Source of the DNA: Comamonas testosteroni
Lineage (GTDB): Bacteria > Pseudomonadota > Gammaproteobacteria > Burkholderiales > Burkholderiaceae_C
Direction: 5' to 3'
DNA: 59,705 bases
Assembly (NCBI RefSeq): GCF_003569915.1
Contig: NZ_KZ984467.1
Location: 1 to 59,705, forward strand
Position numbers and translations under genes: made by a program. The number at the start of each line of letters is the position of its first letter. Within the stretch, counting starts at the first letter, position 1. This document shows positions 50,381-59,580 of the stretch, piece after piece. Below the pieces are notes generated by a model, which had not been told where the DNA came from, did not search any database, and was given only the letters and a program-made list of their open reading frames with translations.

Positions 50381-51550
50381 TTATTGCGCCTTTTTCTGTA
50401 GTTCAAGCACCTCAATATGCGCGGGCACACCAAGACGGACGGCAAAACCCGCCCAAAGTCCGGAGCCTGAACTGACGATCAGCCGCATTTTGTCCACCCA
50501 ATAGCTACCGCGCACAAAACCGTTATTGACGGGGGCGACCAGCAGTTGGTCCATTCCGCGAATCAGGCCGCCATGGGTATGGCCGGAGATTTGCAAATCA
50601 ATGCCGTAGTCGGCGTTCTCACGTGCAAACTTGGGCTGGTGGGCCAGCAGCACATGAAAGTCGGCTTTGGCAGCCATGGCCTGACGGGCCACGGTGGCCA
50701 CATCGGGAGCTATGCCTTCAGGTTTGGCTGGGTCGCTGTTATAGGGCGAGGTGCGGCCAAACACCGGGTCGCCAATGCCGGACAGCGCAAGCTTTGCGCC
50801 ATTGACCTCGATCAGCTGCATGCGGTTTTCCAGCAGGTTCAGGCCCAGACGGCGAAACTCGGCCATCCAGCTGGCATAGCCGCTGTAGTACTCGTGATTG
50901 CCGGGGGCCAGCCACACGCCATAGGGCGCTTTGAGCTGGGCCAGCGGCGCAATGTTCTGGCGGCCACTGAGCACATCGCCATCCACCATATCGCCGGGCA
51001 GCACGATCAGATCGGGTTTGGCGGCCAGAGTGCGATCCACCACGGTCTGCACATAAGCGGTGTTGTTGACGGGGCTGGCATGGATATCCGCCAGTACGGC
51101 AATGCGCAGGCCTTGCAGTCCTTCGGGTAATTGGGGCATGGCCAGCGTTACTTGCTTGACCTGCGGTGGCTGCAGGGCGTTGTACACGCCCAGTGCGGAC
51201 AGGGCTGATGCCGCCACCAGCGCAAGCAAGGTGGGCGCGCGGCCATGCGCGCCTGCTGCCCAGTGTGCCTTGCCCAGCAGCTTGCCAGCCAGCCAGACGC
51301 CATCGCGCAGCAGGACCAGCACCGTCAGCATCAGCAAAGTCGCCAGCACCCAGCCGCCGGGCACCTGCAGCGGTGCGATGGAGGTGTAGGCCAGTGCACC
51401 AGTCTGCGCGGCCTTGAGCAGCAAGGCAGGAAAGATGCCGATCACAATGGTCAGCAGCACGCAGAGGGTGCTTGTGAGCCGACTCAGACGGCAGGGCCAC
51501 CACAGCCAGATAGCAAGCAAAGGAATGATGAGCGAGGCAGTGGAGACCAT
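50381..51550 (-). CDS. Membrane metallophosphoesterase (YkuE/YaeI-like)
   Basis: The 389-residue protein has an N-terminal region of about four membrane spans, then a calcineurin-like phosphoesterase domain. The metal motifs are complete: VLADIHAS, PGDMVDGD, PGNHEYY, LLAHQP and SGHTHGG. The domain order matches integral-membrane relatives of YkuE/YaeI, which act on lipid phosphates at the inner membrane; substrate here is unknown. No good ribosome binding site was found. The ATG at 51550 is chosen because the first span follows directly; an ATG at 51625 is possible. Confidence 0.87.
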   Translation of the reverse strand: MVSTASLIIPLLAIWLWWPCRLSRLTSTLCVLLTIVIGIFPALLLKAAQTGALAYTSIAPLQVPGGWVLATLLMLTVLVLLRDGVWLAGKLLGKAHWAAGAHGRAPTLLALVAASALSALGVYNALQPPQVKQVTLAMPQLPEGLQGLRIAVLADIHASPVNNTAYVQTVVDRTLAAKPDLIVLPGDMVDGDVLSGRQNIAPLAQLKAPYGVWLAPGNHEYYSGYASWMAEFRRLGLNLLENRMQLIEVNGAKLALSGIGDPVFGRTSPYNSDPAKPEGIAPDVATVARQAMAAKADFHVLLAHQPKFARENADYGIDLQISGHTHGGLIRGMDQLLVAPVNNGFVRGSYWVDKMRLIVSSGSGLWAGFAVRLGVPAHIEVLELQKKAQ

Positions 51551-51672
51551 GGAATCACAAGGAGATAAGGCATCCGAGCATAGCAACTGGCGGTGAACAA
51601 AAAGGCCTGTCGCTGTGGAAATCATGAAGGCGCAAGGCAACACCATGCGCGCGCGGGGATAATCACGCCCCT

Positions 51673-54600
51673 ATGTCTTTGAAGATCACCTTCCCCGAGC
51701 AACTCCCCGTATCCAGCCGCCGTGACGAGATCATGGAGGCCATGGACAAGCATCAGGTCATCATCGTTTGCGGTGAGACCGGCTCGGGCAAGACCACGCA
51801 GCTGCCCAAGATCGCGCTGGCGCTGGGGCGCGGCAAGATCAACGCTGTCCCGGACGACAAGGGAATCGTGCGCGGCCATTTGATCGGACACACCCAGCCG
51901 CGCCGGATTGCGGCCTCATCGGTGGCCAAGCGCATTGCCGAAGAGCTGAACACGCCGCTGGGCGAGGTCGTGGGCTACAAGGTGCGTTTTCAGGACACGC
52001 TGCAAAAGAATGCGTCCGTGAAGCTGATGACGGACGGCATCTTGCTGGCCGAAACCCAGACCGATCCGCTGCTCAAAGCCTATGACACGCTGATCATCGA
52101 CGAGGCCCACGAGCGCAGCCTGAACATCGACTTTCTGCTGGGCTATATCAAGCAGATTCTGCCCAAGCGCCCGGATCTGAAAGTGGTGGTCACATCGGCC
52201 ACGATTGATGCGGATCGCTTTGCTAAGCATTTTGAGTCCAAGAATGGCCCTGCGCCGGTCATCATGGTCTCGGGCCGCACCTACCCGGTGGAGATGCGCT
52301 ACCGCCCGTTCGAGGGCGAAAAAGACAAGGATTTGAACGACGCGATTGCCGATGGCGTGGACGAGCTGTGGGCGGGAGGCAAGGGCGGCGACATTCTGAT
52401 TTTCCTGCCCGGCGAGCGCGAAATCCGCGAGGCGGCCGATCATGTGCGCAAGCATTTGCAGAACTCGCCAACTTTGCGGTCTGCTGAAGTTTTGCCTTTG
52501 TTCTCGCGCCTGTCGCAGGCCGAGCAGGATCGGATTTTTGACGGTCACACAGGCCGCCGCATTGTGTTAGCTACCAACGTGGCGGAAACTTCGTTGACTG
52601 TGCCAGGCATTCGCTACGTCATTGACGCAGGGACAGCGCGCGTGAAGCGCTATTCCTTCCGTAGCAAGGTGGAGCAGTTGCTGGTCGAGCCCATCAGCCA
52701 AGCTGCTGCCAACCAGCGCGCGGGCCGCTGCGGTCGCGTGGCCAACGGTATCTGTATTCGCCTGTATGACGAGGTAGATTTCAACGGCCGCGACAAATTT
52801 ACCGACCCGGAAATTCTGCGTTCTTCGCTGGCCGGTGTGATTCTGCGCATGAAGTCGCTGGGTCTGGGCGATGTGGTGCATTTCCCATTTCTGGAAGCAC
52901 CATCGGGTCGCGCGATTGCTGACGGTTATCAGTTGCTGGCCGAGCTGGGTGCGGTGGACGATCACGGCAACTTGCTGCCCATGGGCAAGGAGTTGTCGCG
53001 CCTGCCGCTGGATCCGCGCGTGGGCCGCATGATTCTGGAAGCGCGCGAGCGCCGTGCCGTGTCCGAGGTCCTGATCATTGCCTCGGCCTTGAGCGTGCAA
53101 GACGTGCGCGATCGCCCCATGGAAGCGCAGCAGCAGGCCGATCAGGCCCATGCCAAGTTTGACGACGAGAAAAGTGAGTTCACCGGCTATCTGCGCCTGT
53201 GGAAATGGCTGCAGGACGCGCGTGGCGGCAAGGTCGTGGCCAAAAGCCGCGCCGAGATGGCGGCGCAAAACAAGCCTGCCGCCAAGCCATCGGCGCGTAA
53301 TCAGGCCTTCTTACCCGTCAGCCAGCGTGCCAGCGGTGCGCAGGTGGAAGGCACGGTCGAAGAGCGCCTGGCGCTGTTCAATCCCGCTGAAGCGCAGGAC
53401 GAAGCAGCCACGCACAAAATCAGCAACCGCCAGTGGGAGCAGTTGCTGCGCCAGAACTTCATCAATATCCGCCGCGTGCGCGAGTGGCGCGATATTCATT
53501 CGCAGTTGATGACGGTGGTCAAAGAGCAGAAATGGCTGCTCAATAACGAGGCAGCGGGCTATGAGGCCGTGCACCTGTCGATGTTGGCAGGCCTCTTGGG
53601 CAATATTGGCTACAAAGGCGAAGAAAGCGAAAGCTATCTGGGCGCACATGGCATCAAGTTCCACCCGCACCCCGGTGCGCACCTCTCCAAAAAGCCCGGC
53701 CGCTGGATTGTGGCGGCCGAGCAGGTCGAGACCTCGCGCCTCTATGGCCGGGGCATTGCCGCGATTGAGCCGCAGTGGCTGGAAGAGGTGGGCGGCCATC
53801 TGTTGAAGAAGCAGTTGCTAGACCCGCACTGGAGCAAAAAGCAGGCCGATGTGGTGGCGCTGGAGCGCGCCACGCTCTACGGCCTGGTGGTCTACAACGG
53901 CCGCCGCATGAGCTATGGCCGTGTCGATCCGCACGAGGCGCGCAATCTGTTTATTCGTCAGGCCATGGTCGAAGGCGAGTGGGAGACCAAGTGGCATTTC
54001 CTGCCCGCTAACTTGAAGCTGATGCGCAAGGTGGAAGAGCTGGAGCACAAGAGCCGCCGCCAGGACGTGCTGGTGGATGACGAGCTGATCTTTGCCTTCT
54101 ACGACCAGCAACTGCCGCGCGATGTGTATAGCGGCGCGACTTTTGACAAATGGTTCCGCACAGCCAGCAAGGACAATAGCGATCTGCTGCGCCTGAGCCG
54201 CGATGAACTGATGCGCCACGAGGCCGCAGGCATTACCACGGACAACTTCCCCAAGACCGTGAAGCTGGGCGGTGTGGACTGCACGGCCAGCTATCTGCAC
54301 AGCCCCGGCGATGCGCGCGACGGCATCACGGTCACCGTGCCGCTGTTTGTGCTCAACCAGGTCGGTGAGGAGCGCGCAGAGTGGCTGGTGCCCGGCATGC
54401 TCAAGGACAAGATTCAGGCGCTGCTCAAGAGCTTGCCCCAGCGCCCGCGCAGCCGTTTTGTGCCGCTGCCCGAAAGCGCTGCGCGGCTGGCCGAGCTGCT
54501 GATGCAGCCCGAGCGCTGGTTGCAAGGCGGCTTGATCGATGTGCTGCTCAAGCAGGTGCGCGACGAAACCTCGCTGGATGTAAAGCGCGCCGACTTCAAG

Positions 54601-55728
54601 CTGGACATGCTCAGCCCGCATCTGTTCATGAACTTCCGCATCACGGACGAACATGGCCGCCAGCTGGGCCAAGGGCGCAATCTGGGCGCACTCAAGGCCG
54701 AGTGGGGCGTGAAGGCGCGCGGCGCATTTCAGGCACTGGCTTCGCTCAAGGTGGCAGAGGTAGTGCAGGCAGATATCAAGCCAAATCAGCCTGATGTCCA
54801 GAATAATCATAGGCATGAGGCTCCTAAATCAGGAGCAAAAGCAGGAAAACCTGCTTCCGCCAAACCTGCGCAGCCGCATGACGCACGCTACAAGGAATGG
54901 AGTTTTGGCGAGTTGCCCGAGCTGATGGAAATCAAGAAGGGCGGCACCACGCTGATTGGTTTCCCGGCATTGATCGACCATGGTGATGCGGTCGGCATCG
55001 AGGTGTTTGACGAGCCCGAAGTGGCTGCTGCCAAGCACCGCGTGGGCCTGCGCCGTTTGTTTGCGCTGCAGATTCGCGATGCGCTGAAGTATCTGGAAAA
55101 GAATATTCCCGATCTGCAGAAGATGGCCGTGGCCTATATGCCGCTGGGCACGCAGGAAGAGTTGCGCGGCCAGATCATTGACGTGGCAATTGACCGTGCC
55201 TTCCTGCAGGAGCCGCTGCCTGCCAATGAAGCCGACTTCAAGCAGCGCGTGCAGGATGGCCGGGGTCGTTTGACCTTGATCGCCAACGAAGTCGCGCGCA
55301 TGTCCAGCACCATCCTGACCGAGTACGCGGCCGCCGCGCGCAAGATCAAGGACACGAAAAATGCGCCAGAAGCTACGAAGGATGCAGGCGAGCAGCTATC
55401 AAAGTTGATGCCCAAGAACTTTATTGCTGTGGCACCATGGACGCAACTGGGACATTACGCGCGCTACCTCAAGGCCATCACCACGCGCCTCGATAAATAC
55501 CGCGCCGACCCGGCCCGTGATGCTGCCAAGCTCAAGGAATTGCAGCCCATGGAGCTGCGCTACTGGCGGCTGGTGGCAGAGCGCAAAGGCCATGTCGATG
55601 CACGCATGCAGGAATACCGCTGGATGCTGGAAGAGCTGCGTGTGAGCTTTTTTGCGCAAGAACTGCGCACGCCATACCCGGTCAGCACCAAGCGGCTGGA
55701 TAAGGTCTGGGCGCAGCTGCAGCATTGA
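51673..55728 (+). CDS. hrpA: ATP-dependent RNA helicase HrpA
   Basis: The 1351-residue DEAH-box helicase unwinds RNA, and in E. coli it rescues stalled ribosomes. Walker A GETGSGKT is at residues 34-41 and DEAH at 143-146. Motif III VTSATI, motif V ATNVAETSLTVPGI and motif VI QRAGRCGR follow. The long C-terminal part is the HrpA-specific DUF3418 region. Compared with E. coli (1300 residues) there are extra Ala/Lys/Pro-rich segments near residues 520-560 and at 1037-1075. The second contains an in-frame copy of the 54-bp repeat. A weaker likeness recurs near 55370-55412. Confidence 0.96.
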   Translation: MSLKITFPEQLPVSSRRDEIMEAMDKHQVIIVCGETGSGKTTQLPKIALALGRGKINAVPDDKGIVRGHLIGHTQPRRIAASSVAKRIAEELNTPLGEVVGYKVRFQDTLQKNASVKLMTDGILLAETQTDPLLKAYDTLIIDEAHERSLNIDFLLGYIKQILPKRPDLKVVVTSATIDADRFAKHFESKNGPAPVIMVSGRTYPVEMRYRPFEGEKDKDLNDAIADGVDELWAGGKGGDILIFLPGEREIREAADHVRKHLQNSPTLRSAEVLPLFSRLSQAEQDRIFDGHTGRRIVLATNVAETSLTVPGIRYVIDAGTARVKRYSFRSKVEQLLVEPISQAAANQRAGRCGRVANGICIRLYDEVDFNGRDKFTDPEILRSSLAGVILRMKSLGLGDVVHFPFLEAPSGRAIADGYQLLAELGAVDDHGNLLPMGKELSRLPLDPRVGRMILEARERRAVSEVLIIASALSVQDVRDRPMEAQQQADQAHAKFDDEKSEFTGYLRLWKWLQDARGGKVVAKSRAEMAAQNKPAAKPSARNQAFLPVSQRASGAQVEGTVEERLALFNPAEAQDEAATHKISNRQWEQLLRQNFINIRRVREWRDIHSQLMTVVKEQKWLLNNEAAGYEAVHLSMLAGLLGNIGYKGEESESYLGAHGIKFHPHPGAHLSKKPGRWIVAAEQVETSRLYGRGIAAIEPQWLEEVGGHLLKKQLLDPHWSKKQADVVALERATLYGLVVYNGRRMSYGRVDPHEARNLFIRQAMVEGEWETKWHFLPANLKLMRKVEELEHKSRRQDVLVDDELIFAFYDQQLPRDVYSGATFDKWFRTASKDNSDLLRLSRDELMRHEAAGITTDNFPKTVKLGGVDCTASYLHSPGDARDGITVTVPLFVLNQVGEERAEWLVPGMLKDKIQALLKSLPQRPRSRFVPLPESAARLAELLMQPERWLQGGLIDVLLKQVRDETSLDVKRADFKLDMLSPHLFMNFRITDEHGRQLGQGRNLGALKAEWGVKARGAFQALASLKVAEVVQADIKPNQPDVQNNHRHEAPKSGAKAGKPASAKPAQPHDARYKEWSFGELPELMEIKKGGTTLIGFPALIDHGDAVGIEVFDEPEVAAAKHRVGLRRLFALQIRDALKYLEKNIPDLQKMAVAYMPLGTQEELRGQIIDVAIDRAFLQEPLPANEADFKQRVQDGRGRLTLIANEVARMSSTILTEYAAAARKIKDTKNAPEATKDAGEQLSKLMPKNFIAVAPWTQLGHYARYLKAITTRLDKYRADPARDAAKLKELQPMELRYWRLVAERKGHVDARMQEYRWMLEELRVSFFAQELRTPYPVSTKRLDKVWAQLQH
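54783..54836 (+). repeat. 54-bp repeat, copy H, in frame inside hrpA
   Basis: AAATCAGCCTGATGTCCAGA, then AATCATAGGCATGAGGCTCC and TAAATCAGGAGC match copy B at most of the conserved positions. The length is 54 bases, 18 codons, encoding NQPDVQNNHRHEAPKSGA without a frame change. Confidence 0.65.
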
Positions 55729-55821
55729 TGCCGATCAAGCTCACGCGTTTTGCCTGAGCTGGGCCGAATGTGGGGGTGCTAGATTCATTGCCGGTCCATG
55801 TGGATCGTCAATGAATCGCTC

Positions 55822-57249
55822 ATGAACATCACTTTCTACGGCGCGGCGCAGACCGTGACTGGCTCCTGCCATCTGGTGCAGGCCCACGGCTGCCGGTTTC
55901 TGGTTGACTGCGGCATGGCTCAGGGCGGGCATGAGGCCGACGAGCACAACGAACAAGCTTTTGCCTTTGATGTCGCCAGCATCGACTTTGTGCTGCTCAC
56001 CCATGCGCATATCGACCACAGCGGCTTGCTGCCCAAGCTGGTGGCGCGTGGCTTCAAAGGCCCCATCTACACCACGCTGGCCAGCAAAGACTTGCTGGAC
56101 GTGCTGCTCAAGGACAGTGCGCATATTCAGCTGATGGAAGCAGCGCGTTATGCCAAGCGGCATTCAAAAGCGCACAGCGATTCAAGAGCGCATCGCAAGG
56201 GCGACAAGGATTCGCACTCCGTTCAACCCCTCTACACCCTGTCCCATGTGGCGCGCGTCATGGAGCTGGTGCAGGCCAGGCCTTATGGCAGGCGGTTCGA
56301 GCCCCATCCCTCGGTGGAAGTCTGCTTTCAGGATGCGGGCCATATTCTGGGCTCGGCGATTGTGGAGTCCTGGCTGTCGGACGGCAAAGGCAGCTGCAAG
56401 AAGCTGGTGGCCAGCGGCGATCTGGGCCAGCCCGGCCGCGTCATTTTGCGCGACCCCATGCCCATCGAAGAAGCCGATGTGCTGCTGATCGAATCCACCT
56501 ACGGCGATAGGCTGCACAAAAACACGGACGACACGCTTGACGAGCTGGTCGATGTCATCACCCGCACTGCACCCCACGGCAATATCGTCATTCCGGCCTT
56601 TGCCGTGGGGCGCACGCAGGAGCTGCTCTACCACTTTCTCCAGCTCATGCAGCAGGGGCTCTTGCCGCCTGTCGAGATTTTTGTGGATTCGCCCATGGCC
56701 GTGGCCGCTACGGAAATCACGCTCAAGCATTTTTCCGTATTTGACGAAGAGGCCCGCCAACTGCTGGCCAGCGCTCAGTCCCTCAAGGAGTCGCCGCATA
56801 TTCATTTCATCAGCGATGTGGAGGACTCGATCAGGCTCAACCGCATCAAAAGTGGTGCAGTGATTATTTCGGCCAGCGGTATGTGTGATGCGGGCCGCGT
56901 GCTACATCATTTGAAGAACAATCTGCCAAGAAGCGAATGCGCGGTGGTGATCTGCGGCTTTCAGGCCGAAGGCTCGCTGGGCCGTCGTCTGGTGGATGGC
57001 GCCCGGCAGGTGCGCATGTTTGGCGATGAGGTGGATGTGCATGCCAGCGTGCATACCCTGGGCGGCTTTTCGGCCCATGCGGATCAGAAGGCGCTGCTGG
57101 ACTGGGCCGCAGCCTTCAAGAAGCCGCCAGCCCATACTTTTGTCGTGCATGGCGAGCAGGCGGCGGCCCAGGCCTTTGCGCAGGAGCTGGAGCGGCAGTT
57201 GCATTTCAAGGTCGATGTGCCGGAGCTGGGCGAGAGATTTGAGTTTTGA
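55822..57249 (+). CDS. MBL-fold metallo-hydrolase with beta-CASP domain (RNA-processing type)
   Basis: The 475-residue product has the metallo-beta-lactamase HxHxDH motif LLTHAHIDHSG, then ESTYGDR in the beta-CASP region. C-terminal motifs are GSLGRRLVDG and the RMMBL-type FSAHADQKALLDW. Such proteins are nucleases related to CPSF73. The start at 55822 (MNITFYGAAQTVTGSCH) matches the family opening; the frame from 55798 adds eight residues. It follows hrpA by 93 bases, so a shared role in RNA metabolism is plausible. A basic segment (KRHSKAHSDSRAHRKGDKD) near residues 115-135 is a likely RNA-contact loop. Confidence 0.9.
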   Translation: MNITFYGAAQTVTGSCHLVQAHGCRFLVDCGMAQGGHEADEHNEQAFAFDVASIDFVLLTHAHIDHSGLLPKLVARGFKGPIYTTLASKDLLDVLLKDSAHIQLMEAARYAKRHSKAHSDSRAHRKGDKDSHSVQPLYTLSHVARVMELVQARPYGRRFEPHPSVEVCFQDAGHILGSAIVESWLSDGKGSCKKLVASGDLGQPGRVILRDPMPIEEADVLLIESTYGDRLHKNTDDTLDELVDVITRTAPHGNIVIPAFAVGRTQELLYHFLQLMQQGLLPPVEIFVDSPMAVAATEITLKHFSVFDEEARQLLASAQSLKESPHIHFISDVEDSIRLNRIKSGAVIISASGMCDAGRVLHHLKNNLPRSECAVVICGFQAEGSLGRRLVDGARQVRMFGDEVDVHASVHTLGGFSAHADQKALLDWAAAFKKPPAHTFVVHGEQAAAQAFAQELERQLHFKVDVPELGERFEF

Positions 57250-57325
57250 GTGGCTGGCGGCTTTGGATGACGCGGCGTGACGGCTCGGCTCTGGACAATG
57301 GCTTTTCCACGAAAAGGAGAGCCCC

Positions 57326-57961
57326 ATGGCCAAGGAAGTTGTCAGTTCTCAGGATGTGACCATTGAATTTGATGCCAAGCGCTGCATTCACTCGCGCAGC
57401 TGCGTGCTCAACCGCCCTGATGTGTTTGTGCCCAATGTGAAGGGGGCCTGGATTCATCCTGAACAGGCCACGGCCGCCGGTGTGCTGGAGATTGCGCACA
57501 ACTGTCCTTCGGGGGCGATTCAGTGCCACAAGCCTGATGGCTCGCCCATGGAGCAGGCTCCCGTGGTCAATCTGGTGCATGTGCGTGAGAACGGGCCGCT
57601 GGCGTTTCATGCGCCGCTCAAGATGAATGGTGTGGACGATGGCTTCAGAGCCACGCTGTGCCGCTGCGGCCAGAGCGCCAACAAGCCTTATTGCGATCAA
57701 AGCCATGTGGCTGCACATTTTGTCGCTACCGGTGAGCCAGCTACCAAGGAGTCGGAGACGCTTGCGCAGCGTGATGGCGAGCTCAAGATCGAGCCTCAGC
57801 CCAATGGTCCTTTGCATGTCAGCGGCAATCTGGAGCTGGTCAGTGGCACGGGGCGCACCATCAACAAGGTGACTGATGCTTGGTTGTGCCGCTGCGGCCA
57901 GTCGCAGAACAAGCCCTATTGCGACGGAAGCCATGTCAAGGCGGGCTTTCAGGCTGACTGA
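57326..57961 (+). CDS. Iron-sulfur protein with Fer4_19 domain and two CDGSH motifs
   Basis: The 211-residue protein carries an N-terminal YjdI/Fer4_19-type domain (RCIHSRSCV, then AHNCPSGAIQC) and two CDGSH-type [2Fe-2S] motifs. The first is CRCGQSANKPYCDQSH, with Gln in place of the Gly. The second is the canonical CRCGQSQNKPYCDGSH. Three clusters in one chain are therefore expected. AGGAG precedes the ATG. It stands alone between the beta-CASP gene and the zincin. Family members are redox or iron-sulfur-transfer proteins; the partner is unknown. Confidence 0.9.
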   Translation: MAKEVVSSQDVTIEFDAKRCIHSRSCVLNRPDVFVPNVKGAWIHPEQATAAGVLEIAHNCPSGAIQCHKPDGSPMEQAPVVNLVHVRENGPLAFHAPLKMNGVDDGFRATLCRCGQSANKPYCDQSHVAAHFVATGEPATKESETLAQRDGELKIEPQPNGPLHVSGNLELVSGTGRTINKVTDAWLCRCGQSQNKPYCDGSHVKAGFQAD

Positions 57962-58033
57962 TTGGCTTGATTGGTTTTATGGGTTTGATCGGCGCAGACC
58001 TCGCACTGAAATCATTGGCGGCACACTGCGCAG

Positions 58034-58543
58034 ATGATGTTCTGGAGCCGATCCTTGCTGCCGCCCGAAGTGGTGTTTGTGCGCCGCTTCTTTGGCACTG
58101 TGCTTGACAGCGTTCTGCCAAGGCAGCGTCTGCACCTGCGCCGCTTGGGCGATACGCGCAGAGCGCTTTCCATGAACGGCGGCAGACTCTATTTGCCGCG
58201 CACTTTCTTTGAAGAAGGCAATCCGCGCAAGCCGCTGCGCCTGTCGCACCCCATGATTGCCGGCATTGTGGCCCACGAGCTTTTGCACCAGTGGCAGCGC
58301 CTGCACGGCCGGGCCGTCACGCGCGAAGCCCTGCTGCTGCAGACCAAGGCGCTATGCCTGCGGCATGACCCTTACGCTTATTGCGCGGTGACGGACCCAC
58401 AGCAAATGCTGCAGCTGTTTCTGCAAGCCAATGTGGAGCAGCAAGGCCAGATTTGGCAGGACCATGTGAGCGCTTGCGTGGCCGGGACTGAGTTGCCGCA
58501 TCTGCAACGGATCGCCAAGCATGTCAGCGGTACCGCCCTCTGA
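58034..58543 (+). CDS. Small putative zinc-dependent peptidase (HExxH)
   Basis: The 169-residue protein has a zincin motif, IVAHELLHQWQRLHG, near residues 78-92. A helical C-terminus follows. It resembles the small DUF4157-like or vgr-associated peptidase-like proteins, but I cannot place it firmly. No signal peptide is visible. ATG codons at 58034 and 58037 are both possible. No secretion genes are near. The third metal ligand is not identified. Confidence 0.65.
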   Translation: MMFWSRSLLPPEVVFVRRFFGTVLDSVLPRQRLHLRRLGDTRRALSMNGGRLYLPRTFFEEGNPRKPLRLSHPMIAGIVAHELLHQWQRLHGRAVTREALLLQTKALCLRHDPYAYCAVTDPQQMLQLFLQANVEQQGQIWQDHVSACVAGTELPHLQRIAKHVSGTAL

Positions 58544-58685
58544 AAATTCTGTAACCCAAACGCTTTCAATATTGAGATAGTAATTTTATATAACCAATTC
58601 GGGTAAGCATGGTGTTTTTAGTTAGTTTTAATAACTAATATTTGCCGCGGACGTTTAGATCCAAATCAAATTCAAGGAGATCACC

Positions 58686-59580
58686 ATGCAAGTTGTTCGT
58701 CCAGCTGCGGCTGCGTCATTGTTGGTCACCACGTTGCTCAGCGCATGTGGTGGTGGTGACGGAGGTGGCATCGTCGTCAATCCGCCCGCGCCCACTCTGC
58801 CCCAGCTCTCGGAAGCCAAATCTGGCACCTTGCGTACCTGTGAAGCCCTGGCTGCCCAGTTCAGCTTTGACAAGACCCAGCTCAACAGCTCCACGCTTGT
58901 GAACAGTGGCGTACTCAAGGTGGCAGGCAAGGACATCGGTGAGCATTGCTTGGTGACGGGCAATATGCATCAGCGTGCCGGCGTCAATGGCAATTACGCG
59001 ATCGGCTTTGAGATGCGCATGCCCAAAAACTGGAACGGGCGCTTCTTCTACCAGGCCAATGGAGGCTCGGACGGCAATGTCAACACCGCCACGGGAGACA
59101 ATGGCGGCGGCGGCCCGTTGAACAATGCACTGAACATGGGGTTTGCGGTGATCAGCTCCGACGCGGGGCATAACGGCGCGCAAAATGCGGCCGGCATCAA
59201 CAACTTTGGTGTGGACCCTCAAGCCAGACTCGATTACGGCTATCAGGCGGTGGGCAAGCTCACGCCCATGGCCAAGAGCCTGATCACCGCGGCTTATGGG
59301 CGCGCGGCTGATCGCTCCTATATCGGCGGCTGCTCCAATGGTGGGCGTCATACCATGGTGGCGGCATCGCGCTATGCGGCGGACTATGACGGTTTCCTGG
59401 TCGGCAATGCCGGCTTCAATCTCCCTTTGGCCGCGACGGCAAATATTGCCGGCTATCAAAAGTACCAGTCACTGGCCAGCAAGCCAGGTGACGCAGGCTC
59501 GGGCTTCAGCCAGGACGAGCGGGCCACGGTGGTCAAGGCGGTGCTGGGTAAATGTGATGCGCTCGATGGTGCTGTTGATG
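58686..59580 (+). pseudogene. Tannase/feruloyl-esterase-like lipoprotein gene, interrupted
   Basis: The frame starts at an ATG with GGAG upstream and encodes a lipoprotein signal (LLVTTLLSAC, Cys21). The mature part matches the tannase/feruloyl esterase family: EMRMPKNWNGRFFYQANGGSDG, GHNGAQN, and the nucleophile motif IGGCSNGGRHTMVAASRYAADYDG. Normal members run to 500-600 residues. Here the coding sense stops at CDALDGAVDG near 59580, where unrelated DNA resembling an insertion-sequence end begins, and the frame ends nine codons later. The family cleaves phenolic esters. The rest of the gene is presumably beyond the right edge. Confidence 0.85.

Noticed and set aside
50245..50445. 66-codon frame in the AT-rich gap near the metallophosphoesterase end
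   Set aside because: It overlaps the 3' end of a real gene and has no recognisable features.
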